64,000 nucleotides of DNA from an uncultured Christensenella sp. (GCA_910585785.1 CAJUEV010000001.1:1-64000); one strand, 5' to 3'. Shown: positions 1 through 8,034, counted from the stretch's first letter. The notes: generated by a model from the sequence alone, not told the origin. Numbers and translations are program-made.

Positions 1-117
1 CGGCGCGCGGCTATTATTTTTTTGTATGTTGTACAAGGACTGTTTTTTAGGTGACTTTTAAGGGGACGGACGGGATTCGGTTGCAAATATCGCCGTACGG
101 ACTGTTAAAAAGCGGAT

Positions 118-160
118 AAAAAAAGTTTCCACCCAAACAAAAACAAGTTCGGGCGGAAAC
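118..160 (-). terminator. Intrinsic terminator after the small membrane protein gene
   Basis: On the minus strand the stem arms lie at 151-160 and 125-134 (GTTTCCGCCC pairing with GGGTGGAAAC, one mismatch) and are followed by seven T residues at 124-118. It sits about 30 bases past the stop codon of the gene at 193-525. Bases 1-117 show no supportable gene. Confidence 0.8.
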
Positions 161-192
161 ACTTATAGGGGTTAGGGATATGGCGTGATTGA

Positions 193-525
193 TTATGCCT
201 GAGGAATCAGGTTTTTGATTTTTTCGACAATGCCCATAAAAAACTCTTGCAGTTTGGGCAAAAGGTTGTTTATGCCACCGCCTGCGACAATCATAATTAC
301 TACAATTATGACGAAGATGATTAAAACAATTAAAAATCCGCAGAAATAGCTTCTTGCAAAACTTCTTCTGTTGACGTTGCTGCCGCTGAGAGCAAAAACT
401 AAAAGGAATATTTGTCCGATGATGGGTATGCTGAAAAGCAACGTATACCCGAAGTAGCCCCACGCGCCGACAGGGCGGTATTTTGAGGGCAAAGTGTCGA
501 TTTCGTCTCTTTCATATCTGTTCAT
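193..525 (-). CDS. Small two-helix membrane protein, unknown function
   Basis: This 110-residue protein has a polar N-terminus, a hydrophobic segment at about residues 22-46, a short basic loop (NVNRRSFARS) and a second hydrophobic segment at about 61-82, followed by an amphipathic tail. It is expected to sit in the cytoplasmic membrane. The start is fixed by GGAGGAGAG seven bases upstream, and a perfect promoter lies further up at 689-717. The N-terminal YRPVGAWGYFGY stretch is of a type I associate with small Clostridia membrane proteins of unknown role. It is monocistronic with its own terminator. No function can be assigned. Confidence 0.75.
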   Translation of the reverse strand: MNRYERDEIDTLPSKYRPVGAWGYFGYTLLFSIPIIGQIFLLVFALSGSNVNRRSFARSYFCGFLIVLIIFVIIVVIMIVAGGGINNLLPKLQEFFMGIVEKIKNLIPQA

Positions 526-598
526 AATTTCTCTCCTCCGTTAGTTTGAATATTATTTTAATTGCCTTTACGGCTTTTTTGCGGTGTTTGGTTGTGCG

Positions 599-655
599 TT
601 TTTTGTGCGCTTTTGAAGTGTTTTTTGATGTGTTTTTGAAGTGTTTTTGGAGTGC
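599..655 (-). repeat. Short imperfect tandem repeats in the 5' leader of the small membrane protein gene
   Basis: Read on the minus strand the leader contains repeated AACACTTCAAAA/AACACATCAAAA units, almost free of G. It lies between the promoter at 689-717 and the start codon at 525, so the transcript has a leader of about 155 bases. Apart from this repeat and the promoter, nothing else was recognised in 526-781. Confidence 0.5.
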
Positions 656-688
656 GGAAACGCTTTCCCTATATTCTATTGCCCTTTT

Positions 689-717
689 ATTATATTATGA
701 TACGGGCAATTTGTCAA
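689..717 (-). promoter_or_regulatory. Sigma-A promoter for the gene at 193-525
   Basis: On the minus strand TTGACA (717-712) is followed by 17 bases and TATAAT (694-689), an exact consensus match. Transcription should begin near 683. Confidence 0.8.
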
Positions 718-781
718 CAAAAATATATTTTATTTGACGGCGGAATTAAGCAACTTGCGGTTGCGGATGGTTAGGGGTTTT

Positions 782-1822
782 TCAGTCGTCGGAGCCATCC
801 GAAATGTTGTCGGCGATGTATTTATCAAGCATTGATTTGCCTAATTTTGTTCCTATCTTCATAAGGCGGCTTTTGAAAGTTTTTTTGGGGGGCTTTTCTT
901 CCTCCTCCACGCTGCCTTCGAATTTTAAGTCCTTGCAGGGGTCGAAAGTGACATAGCCGCACTCCGCCGCATAGGCAAACACGTTTTTGAGCACGCCTTC
1001 AAGCACGGGTTTATCCTGCTCGCCCGCGCGGTCGACAAGGTTTAAAAGAGTGGAAGCTTTTATAGAATTTATATACTTTTTGCCGAGCGCGGGAATGAGA
1101 TAATTGTCGATTAGTGCCCCTATATCCTCCAAATAACGGCTGGAAACCTTTTTTACCGAGCCTTTGGTGTTGCCGGATACGGCGAGTTCGTACCACTCTA
1201 AAATGACGACGGAAAAGCGGTATTTTTTTCTGACGGGGGACAAAAGCCACCTTGTCATTTTGCCGAGCCCGCCGAACATAAGCGGGATTGTCTGCACGAC
1301 AAGCATTATTACCGAAAAAATTATTATAAGGATTTTTACGGCGATGCCGCCCGCCGTTTCGCTGCCGAAGTTAGAAAACACTATCGCTGCGATGGAAATT
1401 GCAATTGAAGCGAGGCGCACAAGAATTTTGAAAACCGCAAGCGTGCGTTTGACGCCGAGCACGTTTTTTGCTTTGGCGCGGTTGCAGCACACACCAGCCA
1501 CTATCAGGGCGGCAAAAAGCGCGACATACACGCCGAGAAACACGTACAGGACGACTGTCGTAGCCAATTGAAGTTGTTGCGTTAACGCGGTGAAAAGCAC
1601 GTATGCGGCATAGACTGCGGTAAGCACGGCGCTTATAGACAACGTAAGCACGTTTAGGCGGCGCGCGATTACGGCGCGGTTTGCGTAGACGTTTTTTATA
1701 AAACAGCGCAAATCGAACACGTCTTTTGCAAGGGTGAACGTTTCTTCCGCGGTTATCGTATGGCGGACGCTGACTTTTTCTTCCGTGGTTTCGGTGTTGG
1801 TTTGGTTTTCCGTCTGGTTCAT
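782..1822 (-). CDS. Four-helix membrane protein with an integrase-like C-terminal region
   Basis: The 346-residue protein begins with a polar, Glu/Thr-rich stretch of about 50 residues, then has four predicted transmembrane helices at about 57-81, 87-112, 128-150 and 158-184. The cytoplasmic tail after residue 200 contains a stretch (about 222-301) that reads like the helical core-binding domain of phage-type tyrosine integrases: a conserved PALG, then a helix ending in VFAYAAECGYVTFDPC, close to the FNYAVxxGYIxxNPC pattern of that family. No catalytic integrase domain follows; the protein ends in a basic segment and an acidic tip. It is the last gene of a three-gene minus-strand operon, 19 bases after the ABC-F gene, with AGGG upstream of the ATG. 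Function unknown; the domain resemblance is from memory and unproven. Confidence 0.6.
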   Translation of the reverse strand: MNQTENQTNTETTEEKVSVRHTITAEETFTLAKDVFDLRCFIKNVYANRAVIARRLNVLTLSISAVLTAVYAAYVLFTALTQQLQLATTVVLYVFLGVYVALFAALIVAGVCCNRAKAKNVLGVKRTLAVFKILVRLASIAISIAAIVFSNFGSETAGGIAVKILIIIFSVIMLVVQTIPLMFGGLGKMTRWLLSPVRKKYRFSVVILEWYELAVSGNTKGSVKKVSSRYLEDIGALIDNYLIPALGKKYINSIKASTLLNLVDRAGEQDKPVLEGVLKNVFAYAAECGYVTFDPCKDLKFEGSVEEEEKPPKKTFKSRLMKIGTKLGKSMLDKYIADNISDGSDD

Positions 1823-1841
1823 AATTTTTTACCCTAAATCA

Positions 1842-3734
1842 TTATATCATATTTTCGTATTCGGCGTAAAGCGCGTCGAGTTGTAATTTTATGGATTGAA
1901 GTTCTTGCGAAAGGGCGGAAACGCGCTTATAATCGGCGGCGGCGACAGGGTCGGCAAGCAAGGCGTTTATTTCGTTTTCCCTTTCTTCCAAGCCGCAAAT
2001 GTCGCTTTCAATCTTTTTTACCGCTTCTTTTCGCTTTGCCTCCTCGGCGCGCTCGCGTTTCGAGCGGTAGGACGCCTTTTGCTCCTCATTGCGCTTTTCC
2101 TGCGCCCTTGCCTCCTCCTCTTTTTTACGGCTTTCGCGGCGAACGGATTTTTCACTGTTATAAAATGCGTAACCGCCGTCGTAAAAGTTGAGTTTGCCGT
2201 CCTCTATTTCAAGCACTTTTTCGGCAAGCGCGTCAATAAAATATCTGTCGTGAGAAACGAAAATCAAAGTCCCGTCAAACTCTTTAAGCGCCTTTTCAAG
2301 ACTTTCGCGCGCAGGCAAATCAAGATGGTTAGTCGGCTCGTCCATCAAAAGCACGTTGCCGCGCTCGCTTTCAAGTATGCACAGGGCAAGTTTTGCGCGT
2401 TCTCCGCCCGACAGCGACTTGACGGACTTTTGCATATCTTCTTCAAACAATCCGCAGCGGGCAAGCGCCGAGCGCACTTCCGTCTGAGTAAGTCCCAAAT
2501 GCCTGTCCCAGAGTTCCGCAATCACCGTATTTTGCCCGTCAAGATTGGCGTTTTCCTGGTCGTAATAAGCAAATTTGACAAACCGCCCGACTTCTATCGC
2601 AGGATTGCCGCCCTTTATTATTTGTTTTAAAAGAGTGGTCTTGCCCGTTCCGTTTTCACCCACAAGCGCAACCTTTTGCCCGCGTTTTATTTCCGCTTGC
2701 CCCTCGCATATAAGCGTTTTACCGCCTATTTCAAGGTTTAAATTTTTAATTTTCAAAACGTCTTCGTAAGGGCGTGTTTCAGTTGCAAAGCGAAAGCGCG
2801 GCGCCGCTACCGGCACGTAAGGCTTTTCAAGAATTTCCATTCTTTCAAGTTTGTTCACTCGCGAAAGGGCTGATTTCGCCGTAGTCGCGCGCACTAAATT
2901 TCTGTCGACGTAGTCCTGCAATCTTGCGCGTTCTTCCTGCTGCGCCTCATACTCCTTCAACATCCTCGCGTTGCGTTCCGCTTTAAGTATTTTATACTTT
3001 GAGTAGTTGCCCGCAAAACAGCAAAGCGTTTTATTTTCAAGTTCAAGCATTCTTGTACAAACCCTGTCCAAAAAATACCTGTCGTGCGAAACGGTGAGTA
3101 TTGCGCCTTTGTATGCGGAAATATAATCTTCCAGCCAGAAAAGCGTAGTCACGTCAAGGTGGTTTGTCGGCTCGTCCAATATCAGAATATCCGGTTCTTC
3201 CAACAAAAGTCTGGCAAGTTTAAGACGGGTTTTCTCGCCGCCGGACATACTGTCTATAATTTGTCCGTATTTATTTTCAAACCCCATACCGTTTAAAACG
3301 GTCTTTATTTTTATATCGGTGTTATAGCAGTCGCGCGCCGCGATATAGCCGTTAAGTTTTTCTATCTGTGCCGAAAGTCTTGCATATTCGCGGTCGTTAT
3401 AGTCCGTTTCGGCAAGTTTTGACGAAAGCGCGCCCAGCTTTTCCACGGCGGAAAGCTCTTCTTTAAACACTTCCAGCATTTCGCCGTATACCGTGTTTCC
3501 GCACGCATAGCCGCCGTTCTGTTCAAGATAGCCTATCTTTGCGCCGTTTTTTAAAATAACTTGCCCGCTTTCCGGATACAGTTTGCCCGTTATAAGTCGA
3601 ATAAGCGTGGTTTTGCCTTCGCCGTTAGCGCCTATAAGCCCCACCCTTTCCCCTTCGTTTACCGAAAAATTGACGTCCGAAAATATAAGATTATCGCCGT
3701 ACGAAAACGACGCGTCTTTAAAAGTAACTATCAT
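1842..3734 (-). CDS. ABC-F family ATPase (ribosome-associated type)
   Basis: The 630-residue protein has two ABC cassettes in tandem and no transmembrane segment, the layout of ABC-F proteins, which act on the ribosome as translation factors or antibiotic-protection proteins rather than as transporters. The first cassette shows Walker A GANGEGKTT, signature MSGGEKTRL and Walker B LILDEPTNHLD; the second shows GENGTGKTT, LSGGERAKL and LLMDEPTNHLD. Between them is a charged linker rich in Arg and Glu, and a coiled-coil-like basic region of about 100 residues follows the second cassette. Length and the C-terminal extension resemble Bacillus YdiF/Uup-type members rather than short resistance types. 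It starts three bases after the stop of the radical SAM gene, so the two are co-transcribed. The exact subfamily is not certain. Confidence 0.93.
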   Translation of the reverse strand: MIVTFKDASFSYGDNLIFSDVNFSVNEGERVGLIGANGEGKTTLIRLITGKLYPESGQVILKNGAKIGYLEQNGGYACGNTVYGEMLEVFKEELSAVEKLGALSSKLAETDYNDREYARLSAQIEKLNGYIAARDCYNTDIKIKTVLNGMGFENKYGQIIDSMSGGEKTRLKLARLLLEEPDILILDEPTNHLDVTTLFWLEDYISAYKGAILTVSHDRYFLDRVCTRMLELENKTLCCFAGNYSKYKILKAERNARMLKEYEAQQEERARLQDYVDRNLVRATTAKSALSRVNKLERMEILEKPYVPVAAPRFRFATETRPYEDVLKIKNLNLEIGGKTLICEGQAEIKRGQKVALVGENGTGKTTLLKQIIKGGNPAIEVGRFVKFAYYDQENANLDGQNTVIAELWDRHLGLTQTEVRSALARCGLFEEDMQKSVKSLSGGERAKLALCILESERGNVLLMDEPTNHLDLPARESLEKALKEFDGTLIFVSHDRYFIDALAEKVLEIEDGKLNFYDGGYAFYNSEKSVRRESRKKEEEARAQEKRNEEQKASYRSKRERAEEAKRKEAVKKIESDICGLEERENEINALLADPVAAADYKRVSALSQELQSIKLQLDALYAEYENMI

Positions 3735-3737
3735 AAT

Positions 3738-4589
3738 TTAAAAATCCCATTGCGGAATATAACACTCGTCCGCGCTTGCATATTCCTGCAAAAACACGTT
3801 TTTCAATCCTGCTTCCTTTACCGCGGCAACCGCCCTTACATACTCCCTCGCGGTAATTTTCCTTTGCAACTCTTTATAATTTTTCGCCTCGCCGAACGGC
3901 GTATATTGGCTCATAAGCGAAAAATAGACCTCCCTCGGCAACTCGGAAACAAACTTGATTACGTTTATGCTGTCGTAAACGGCAAGCGGCAAAATTAAAT
4001 GACGCACTATGCAGCCCGAAAGCATTTTTCCGTCGTCGCGGATTTTAAGCGGTTTCTGCGCCATAAATCTGACGGCGGGCAGCGCGTACAAAGCATAGTC
4101 TTCCCTTGCGGTATACCGCTTTGAAAGAGATGGGTCTATAAACTTCAAATCGGTAAGCCAAATGTCCGTAAATCCGTTCGCAAGGCGCAGCGCTTCCTCC
4201 GTTTCGTAACCGTGAGTATTGTAAACCACGGGTATTTGGGGACGGTACAACTCCATTGCCCCCGCAATATGGCTTAAATAATGGGTGGGATTTACTAAAT
4301 TTATATTTTCCGCGCCCATATCTTCAAGTCTTTTAAACACGTCGGCAAGTTCGCTTACGGTAATTTCTTTGCCGCGGGTATTGCGCGAAAGTTCGTAGTT
4401 TTGGCAAAACACGCATTTAAGCGAGCAACCGCAAAAAAATATACAACCGCTTCCGTTTTTGAAAGATACGGGCGGCTCCTCAAACATATGCAAATAGTAT
4501 TTTGCGATTTTAAGCCCCTTCACTCCGCACGCGCCCGCGTTTTCATCGCGCAAGGCTCCGCACGCAACGGGACATTGACGGCAATTCAT
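3738..4589 (-). CDS. Radical SAM protein, PflX/COG1313 type
   Basis: This 283-residue cytoplasmic protein carries the radical SAM cluster motif CX3CX2C at C55, C59 and C62, and an additional N-terminal Cys set (C3, C6, C10 and C21) typical of PflX-like relatives of pyruvate formate-lyase activating enzyme. It should bind a [4Fe-4S] cluster and cleave S-adenosylmethionine to make a 5'-deoxyadenosyl radical; its substrate is unknown. No glycyl-radical enzyme is adjacent. The ATG at 4589 must be the true start because the first conserved Cys is residue 3. The promoter at 4596-4624 places the transcription start on or next to this A, so the mRNA appears leaderless. It heads an operon with the ABC-F and membrane-protein genes and is divergent from the SAM-riboswitch unit. 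Confidence 0.88.
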   Translation of the reverse strand: MNCRQCPVACGALRDENAGACGVKGLKIAKYYLHMFEEPPVSFKNGSGCIFFCGCSLKCVFCQNYELSRNTRGKEITVSELADVFKRLEDMGAENINLVNPTHYLSHIAGAMELYRPQIPVVYNTHGYETEEALRLANGFTDIWLTDLKFIDPSLSKRYTAREDYALYALPAVRFMAQKPLKIRDDGKMLSGCIVRHLILPLAVYDSINVIKFVSELPREVYFSLMSQYTPFGEAKNYKELQRKITAREYVRAVAAVKEAGLKNVFLQEYASADECYIPQWDF

Positions 4590-4595
4590 ATTTTT

Positions 4596-4624
4596 ATTAT
4601 AAACTATAAGTCAAAGTTTTGCAA
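4596..4624 (-). promoter_or_regulatory. Promoter of the radical SAM/ABC-F operon, predicting a leaderless mRNA
   Basis: On the minus strand TTGCAA (4624-4619), 17 bases, TATAAT (4601-4596). Only six bases separate the -10 box from the ATG at 4589, so +1 should be the A of the start codon. It lies back to back with the divergent promoter at 4632-4660. Confidence 0.75.
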
Positions 4625-4631
4625 GTTTTGA

Positions 4632-4660
4632 TTGACAACTTTCGGTTGCGGTGATATAAT
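4632..4660 (+). promoter_or_regulatory. Promoter of the SAM-riboswitch/GNAT/metK unit
   Basis: TTGACA (4632-4637), 17 bases, TATAAT (4655-4660): an exact consensus promoter. Transcription should start near 4667, immediately before the first helix of the riboswitch. Confidence 0.88.
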
Positions 4661-4668
4661 ACACGCAA

Positions 4669-4750
4669 ACCTATAAAGAGTGTGTTAGGGAACGGCCCTT
4701 TGACCACACAGCAACCTGCTATGCAAGGTGCTAACGCCGAACCGATGGGG
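4669..4750 (+). ncRNA. SAM-I-like riboswitch aptamer lacking the P4 hairpin
   Basis: The order of conserved elements is that of SAM-I: AAAGAG in J1/2, AGGGAACGGCCC in P2 with a kink-turn-like arrangement, GCAACC ... GGTGCTAA around P3, and a closing helix P1 formed by CCTAT (4670-4674) and ATGGG (4745-4749). The P2-loop bases CGGC (4693-4696) can form the family's pseudoknot with GCCG (4736-4739). In canonical SAM-I a P4 hairpin of about 20 bases stands between this pseudoknot strand and the 3' arm of P1; here only four bases (AACC) and a G precede ATGGG, so P4 is absent. It lies upstream of metK, the SAM synthetase gene, the expected regulon. It may belong to the SAM-I/IV variant class; a covariance-model search would decide. 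Confidence 0.85.
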
Positions 4751-4768
4751 ACAATAAAAACAACTTCG

Positions 4769-4800
4769 CTCCATTCCGCGTTCGGAAAGGAGTTTTTTTT
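4769..4800 (+). terminator. Riboswitch-controlled terminator that also contains the ribosome-binding site
   Basis: CTCCATTCCG (4769-4778) pairs with CGGAAAGGAG (4783-4792), interrupted by one A-A mismatch, with a CGTT loop, followed by eight T (4793-4800) and directly by the ATG at 4801. The 3' arm includes AAAGGAG, the only ribosome site for that ATG. A competing antiterminator is visible: CCGAAC (4737-4742) with GTTCGG (4780-4785) and ATGGGG (4745-4750) with CTCCAT (4769-4774). ATGGGG is also the 3' arm of aptamer P1, so ligand binding should release the terminator arms and switch the genes off. Confidence 0.85.
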
Positions 4801-5253
4801 ATGCAAAGTTTTTCCGCAGAAAAAATAACCGCCGACAAAAAGCAACTTTACTTTGAAATGTCGCGCGAGTTTTACGCGGCGGGCGTTACTAATTCTATTA
4901 TTGACGATAGCGGACGGGAAAAATTTTTTAGTGAAATTTTAAGCGGCGAAATAGTCAAAGGTTATTTCATTATGTACGACGGGCAAGCGGCGGGATACTC
5001 CGTCTGCTGCCTTTCCGCCTCTCAGGAAGCGTGCGGAAGGGTTTTGTGGGTGGACGAGCTTTATATAAGACCGCAATTCCGCGGGCTGGGGCTGGGCACT
5101 GCGTTTTTCAAATTTTTAGAGGGCTGTGACGGATATGATTATATTCGTCTTGAAGTTGAAAAGGACAACCACAAGGCTATGAAACTTTATACCTCGCTGG
5201 GATTTAAAGACGCCGAATACACCTCACTCTACAAAAAAACAAAAGTAAACTAA
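4801..5253 (+). CDS. GNAT-family N-acetyltransferase under SAM-riboswitch control
   Basis: The 150-residue protein has the acetyl-CoA-binding motif of GNAT enzymes, RGLGLG at residues 94-99, preceded by the strand [11 protein letters not shown] and followed by the C-terminal [10 protein letters not shown] helix-strand. It should transfer an acetyl group from acetyl-CoA to an amine of a small molecule or protein; nothing visible names the substrate. The ATG follows the riboswitch terminator by no bases, and its ribosome site lies inside the terminator stem. The stop is 13 bases before metK, so the two form an operon repressed by SAM. The context suggests a link to methionine/SAM metabolism, but that is inference only. 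Confidence 0.85.
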   Translation: MQSFSAEKITADKKQLYFEMSREFYAAGVTNSIIDDSGREKFFSEILSGEIVKGYFIMYDGQAAGYSVCCLSASQEACGRVLWVDELYIRPQFRGLGLGTAFFKFLEGCDGYDYIRLEVEKDNHKAMKLYTSLGFKDAEYTSLYKKTKVN

Positions 5254-5266
5254 GAAGGTTAAATAT

Positions 5267-6415
5267 ATGAAAAAGTTTTTTACAAGCGAAAGCGTGACGG
5301 AAGGACATCCCGATAAACTGTGCGACAGAATTTCAGACGCAATTGTGGACGAGATTCTTAAAAAAGACAAATTTGCGCGCTGCGCCGTAGAGTGCTGCGC
5401 CGCGTTCGACAGGCTGCTTATTATGGGCGAAGTGACCGCCGCGGAAGAAGTAGACTACGAAAAAATTGCAAGGCAAACCATAAAGGACGTGGGCTATATT
5501 CACGGCTCGTTCGCATACGACAAATGCAGAGTCGACGTAGCCGTTCACCGCCAGAGCGCGGACATTGCAATGGGCGTTGACAGAACGCAAAGCGAAGACG
5601 TTTGCGACAGCTTCGGCGCGGGCGACCAGGGGATGATGTTCGGTTACGCCTGCCGCGAAACGGAAGAACTGATGCCGCTGCCCGTGGCGCTTGCGCACAA
5701 ACTTGCAAAACGGCTTGCCGAAGTACGCAAAAGCGGGCTGCTGCCCTACCTCCGTCCGGACGGAAAAACGCAAGTTACGGTAGAGTACGACGGCAAAACG
5801 CCCAAACGCGTCGACACGGTTGTAATTTCCGCGCAGCACAATACAAAAGTTACGCAGCAGCAACTTAAAGAAGATATGATAAACCACGTTATCCGCGCCA
5901 TAGTGCCGCACCAATTGCTTGACGGCGACACCAAATATTTTATAAATCCCACGGGAAGGTTTGAAATAGGCGGACCGGAAGGAGACAGCGGACTTACGGG
6001 CAGAAAAATTATTGTTGATACTTACGGCGGCAGATGCGCGCACGGCGGCGGCGCTTTTTCCGGCAAGGACGCCACCAAAGTGGACCGTTCGGCGGCATAT
6101 ATGGCAAGGTTTATATGCAAAAACCTTGTTGCAAGCGGTCTTTGCGACGAGGCGGAATTGCAGGTTGCTTACGCGATAGGCGTTGCCCGCCCCGTTTCCG
6201 TTTTTATTGACACTTTCGGCACGGGAAAACTTTCCGACGGCGAAATAGCCGACATTGTAGTAAAGGAATTTGACCTTCGCCCTTACTCTATAATAGAGGC
6301 GTTGGGACTGCGCAACCCCGTATTTTTGCAGACTTCTTCCTACGGGCATTTCGGCAAGGACGGATTGCCTTGGGAAAGGCTTACAAAGGTTGAAGACCTT
6401 AAAAAATATTTATAA
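5267..6415 (+). CDS. metK: S-adenosylmethionine synthetase
   Basis: MetK makes S-adenosylmethionine from methionine and ATP in the cytoplasm, releasing phosphate and pyrophosphate. The 382-residue chain is of normal length and shows the signature sequences [15 protein letters not shown] near the N-terminus (the ATP-binding GHPDK), [12 protein letters not shown] in the centre and [19 protein letters not shown] near residue 260. A ribosome site (AAGGTT) stands before the ATG at 5267. It is the second gene of a two-gene operon controlled by the upstream SAM-sensing riboswitch, which gives product feedback. A strong intrinsic terminator lies about 70 bases past the stop. No anomaly was seen. Confidence 0.98.
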   Translation: MKKFFTSESVTEGHPDKLCDRISDAIVDEILKKDKFARCAVECCAAFDRLLIMGEVTAAEEVDYEKIARQTIKDVGYIHGSFAYDKCRVDVAVHRQSADIAMGVDRTQSEDVCDSFGAGDQGMMFGYACRETEELMPLPVALAHKLAKRLAEVRKSGLLPYLRPDGKTQVTVEYDGKTPKRVDTVVISAQHNTKVTQQQLKEDMINHVIRAIVPHQLLDGDTKYFINPTGRFEIGGPEGDSGLTGRKIIVDTYGGRCAHGGGAFSGKDATKVDRSAAYMARFICKNLVASGLCDEAELQVAYAIGVARPVSVFIDTFGTGKLSDGEIADIVVKEFDLRPYSIIEALGLRNPVFLQTSSYGHFGKDGLPWERLTKVEDLKKYL

Positions 6416-6487
6416 TTTTTAATTATCCCAATACAAAAACAAAAAGTAAAAAGTTATCGCGTCGAATAATTCAGGCGCAAAAAATAA

Positions 6488-6525
6488 ACGCTCTGCCGGC
6501 AAACTGTTGCCGACAGAGCGTTTTT
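6488..6525. terminator. Bidirectional terminator between metK and proS
   Basis: Arms ACGCTCTG (6488-6495) and CAGAGCGT (6514-6521) enclose an inner helix CGGCAA/TTGCCG with an ACTG loop. T residues follow on the plus strand, and an A-rich stretch upstream provides T residues on the minus strand. It can serve both convergent genes. Confidence 0.85.
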
Positions 6526-6543
6526 ATGTTTTATATTGCGTTA

Positions 6544-7971
6544 TCAGTACGCTCTTGCAAAAATTACGGTATGTTTAGCTTTTTTGCCGCACACCGCGCA
6601 CGTTTTGCTCTTTTCTCCTTCGGCATAAACTCTGGCTGTCGCGGCGGTTTCCATTTTGATTTTATCTTCGCACTCGCGGCAGCCGCACCAGCCCGCTTTA
6701 ACAAAGTTTCCGCCTTCAACGCCGCTTAAAATTCCCGTCAAGTCATCAGCGTAAACTATGCGCCCGTCACGACGGACACGCGCCGCTTCAAGCATATCTT
6801 TTTGAACGTTTTCCAGCAGTTTCAATACATCGTTTACAATATTTTCAAGCGCATAAGTCTGTTTTTCAAGAGTGTCGCGGCGGAAAATAAGCGCGTTGCC
6901 GCTTTCGATGTCGCGCGGTCCAAGTTCGACGCGCAAAGGCACGCCCTTCATCTCCCACTCGTTAAACTTCCAGCCGGGGCTGTTTTCTCCATCGTCCAAA
7001 ACAACGCGTACCCCCGCTTTTTCAAGCTCCGCTTTAACTTGCGCGCACTTTTCAAGCACTCCCTCTTTTTTCTGCGCTATGGGTACAATGACAACCTGAA
7101 CGGGCGCAACCTTGGGCGGCAAAATAAGCCCGCGCTGGTCGCCGTGCGCCATTATAAGCGCGCCTATAAGTCTTGTTGAAACGCCCCAGCTTGAAGTATA
7201 AACGTGCTTTTGCACGCCGTCTTTATCCAAAAATTTTATATCGAACGCTTTTGCGAAGTTCTGCCCCAAAAAGTGAGAAGTGCCCGCCTGCAAACTTTTG
7301 CCGTCCTTCATCATCGCTTCCATACCGTAAGTCGCAACTGCGCCGGCAAACTTTTCTTTTTCGGTCTTCTTTCCGCAAATTACGGGAATGGCAAGCACGT
7401 TTTCGGCAAATTCTTTATATACGCCGAGCATCTTCATAGTTTCTTCTTCCGCTTCTTCCTGCGTTGCGTGCGCGGTGTGCCCCTCCTGCCATAAAAACTC
7501 CGAAGTTCTTAAAAACGGGCGGGTTGTCTTTTCCCAACGCATAACGTTAGCCCATTGATTTATTAAAACGGGCAAATCGCGGTAGGATTGAATCCATTTC
7601 GAATACATACTTCCGAAAATCGTTTCCGAAGTGGGACGTATAGCCAAAGGCTCGGCAAGTTCTTCGCCGCCGGCGTGAGTTACCACCGCCACTTCGGGCG
7701 CAAAGCCTTCAACGTGCTCCGCCTCCTTGGTGAAAAAGTTCATAGGAATAAGCAACGGGAAATAAGCGTTTGCGTGTCCCGTGGCTTTAAAACGCGCGTC
7801 AAGTTCTTTTTGAATATTTTCCCACACGGCGTAACCGTACGGGCGGATTATCATTGTGCCCTTTACGGGTCCGTAGTCGACAAGTTTTGTCTTTATTACA
7901 ACGTCCGTATACCACTGCGGAAAATCCTTTTCTATATCGGCGATTTGCTCAACAAAATTTTCTTTTGCCAT
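6544..7971 (-). CDS. proS: Prolyl-tRNA synthetase, archaeal/eukaryote-type (short form)
   Basis: ProS charges tRNA-Pro with proline in the cytoplasm. The sequence shows class II synthetase motif 2 (FLRTSEFLWQEGHTAH), the RPTSETIFGSMYSKW region and a C-terminal zinc-ribbon-like domain with GWCGCRECE and a later CAVCGKK, ending in an aromatic Tyr. That C-terminal domain and the absence of the bacterial editing insertion mark the archaeal/eukaryote-like form, which many Clostridia carry. I place the start at the ATG at 7971 (475 residues, AAAGGAA ribosome site) and not at an upstream ATG at 8028, because the promoter -10 box at 8006-8011 lies between them. The gene is single and convergent with metK. 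No T-box leader is present: only about 30 bases separate promoter and start. Confidence 0.96.
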   Translation of the reverse strand: MAKENFVEQIADIEKDFPQWYTDVVIKTKLVDYGPVKGTMIIRPYGYAVWENIQKELDARFKATGHANAYFPLLIPMNFFTKEAEHVEGFAPEVAVVTHAGGEELAEPLAIRPTSETIFGSMYSKWIQSYRDLPVLINQWANVMRWEKTTRPFLRTSEFLWQEGHTAHATQEEAEEETMKMLGVYKEFAENVLAIPVICGKKTEKEKFAGAVATYGMEAMMKDGKSLQAGTSHFLGQNFAKAFDIKFLDKDGVQKHVYTSSWGVSTRLIGALIMAHGDQRGLILPPKVAPVQVVIVPIAQKKEGVLEKCAQVKAELEKAGVRVVLDDGENSPGWKFNEWEMKGVPLRVELGPRDIESGNALIFRRDTLEKQTYALENIVNDVLKLLENVQKDMLEAARVRRDGRIVYADDLTGILSGVEGGNFVKAGWCGCRECEDKIKMETAATARVYAEGEKSKTCAVCGKKAKHTVIFARAY

Positions 7972-8005
7972 ATAAAAATTCCTTTGAAATTGATTTTTTG
8001 TTTGT

Positions 8006-8034
8006 ATTATATCATTAACGTCGCTCAATTACAA
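8006..8034 (-). promoter_or_regulatory. Promoter of proS
   Basis: On the minus strand TTGTAA (8034-8029), 17 bases, TATAAT (8011-8006). It places the mRNA start near 8000, about 30 bases before the chosen proS start. Confidence 0.65.

Noticed and set aside
599..655. The GTGTTTTTGAAGT repeats as a CRISPR or a small ORF at 546-737
   Set aside because: Units are too short and irregular for CRISPR; the ORF is low-complexity and lies in the leader of the opposite-strand gene.
5333..6349. A 338-codon open frame on the minus strand across metK
   Set aside because: It is the complement of a clearly conserved metK and has an anomalous composition with no recognisable motif; a shadow frame.
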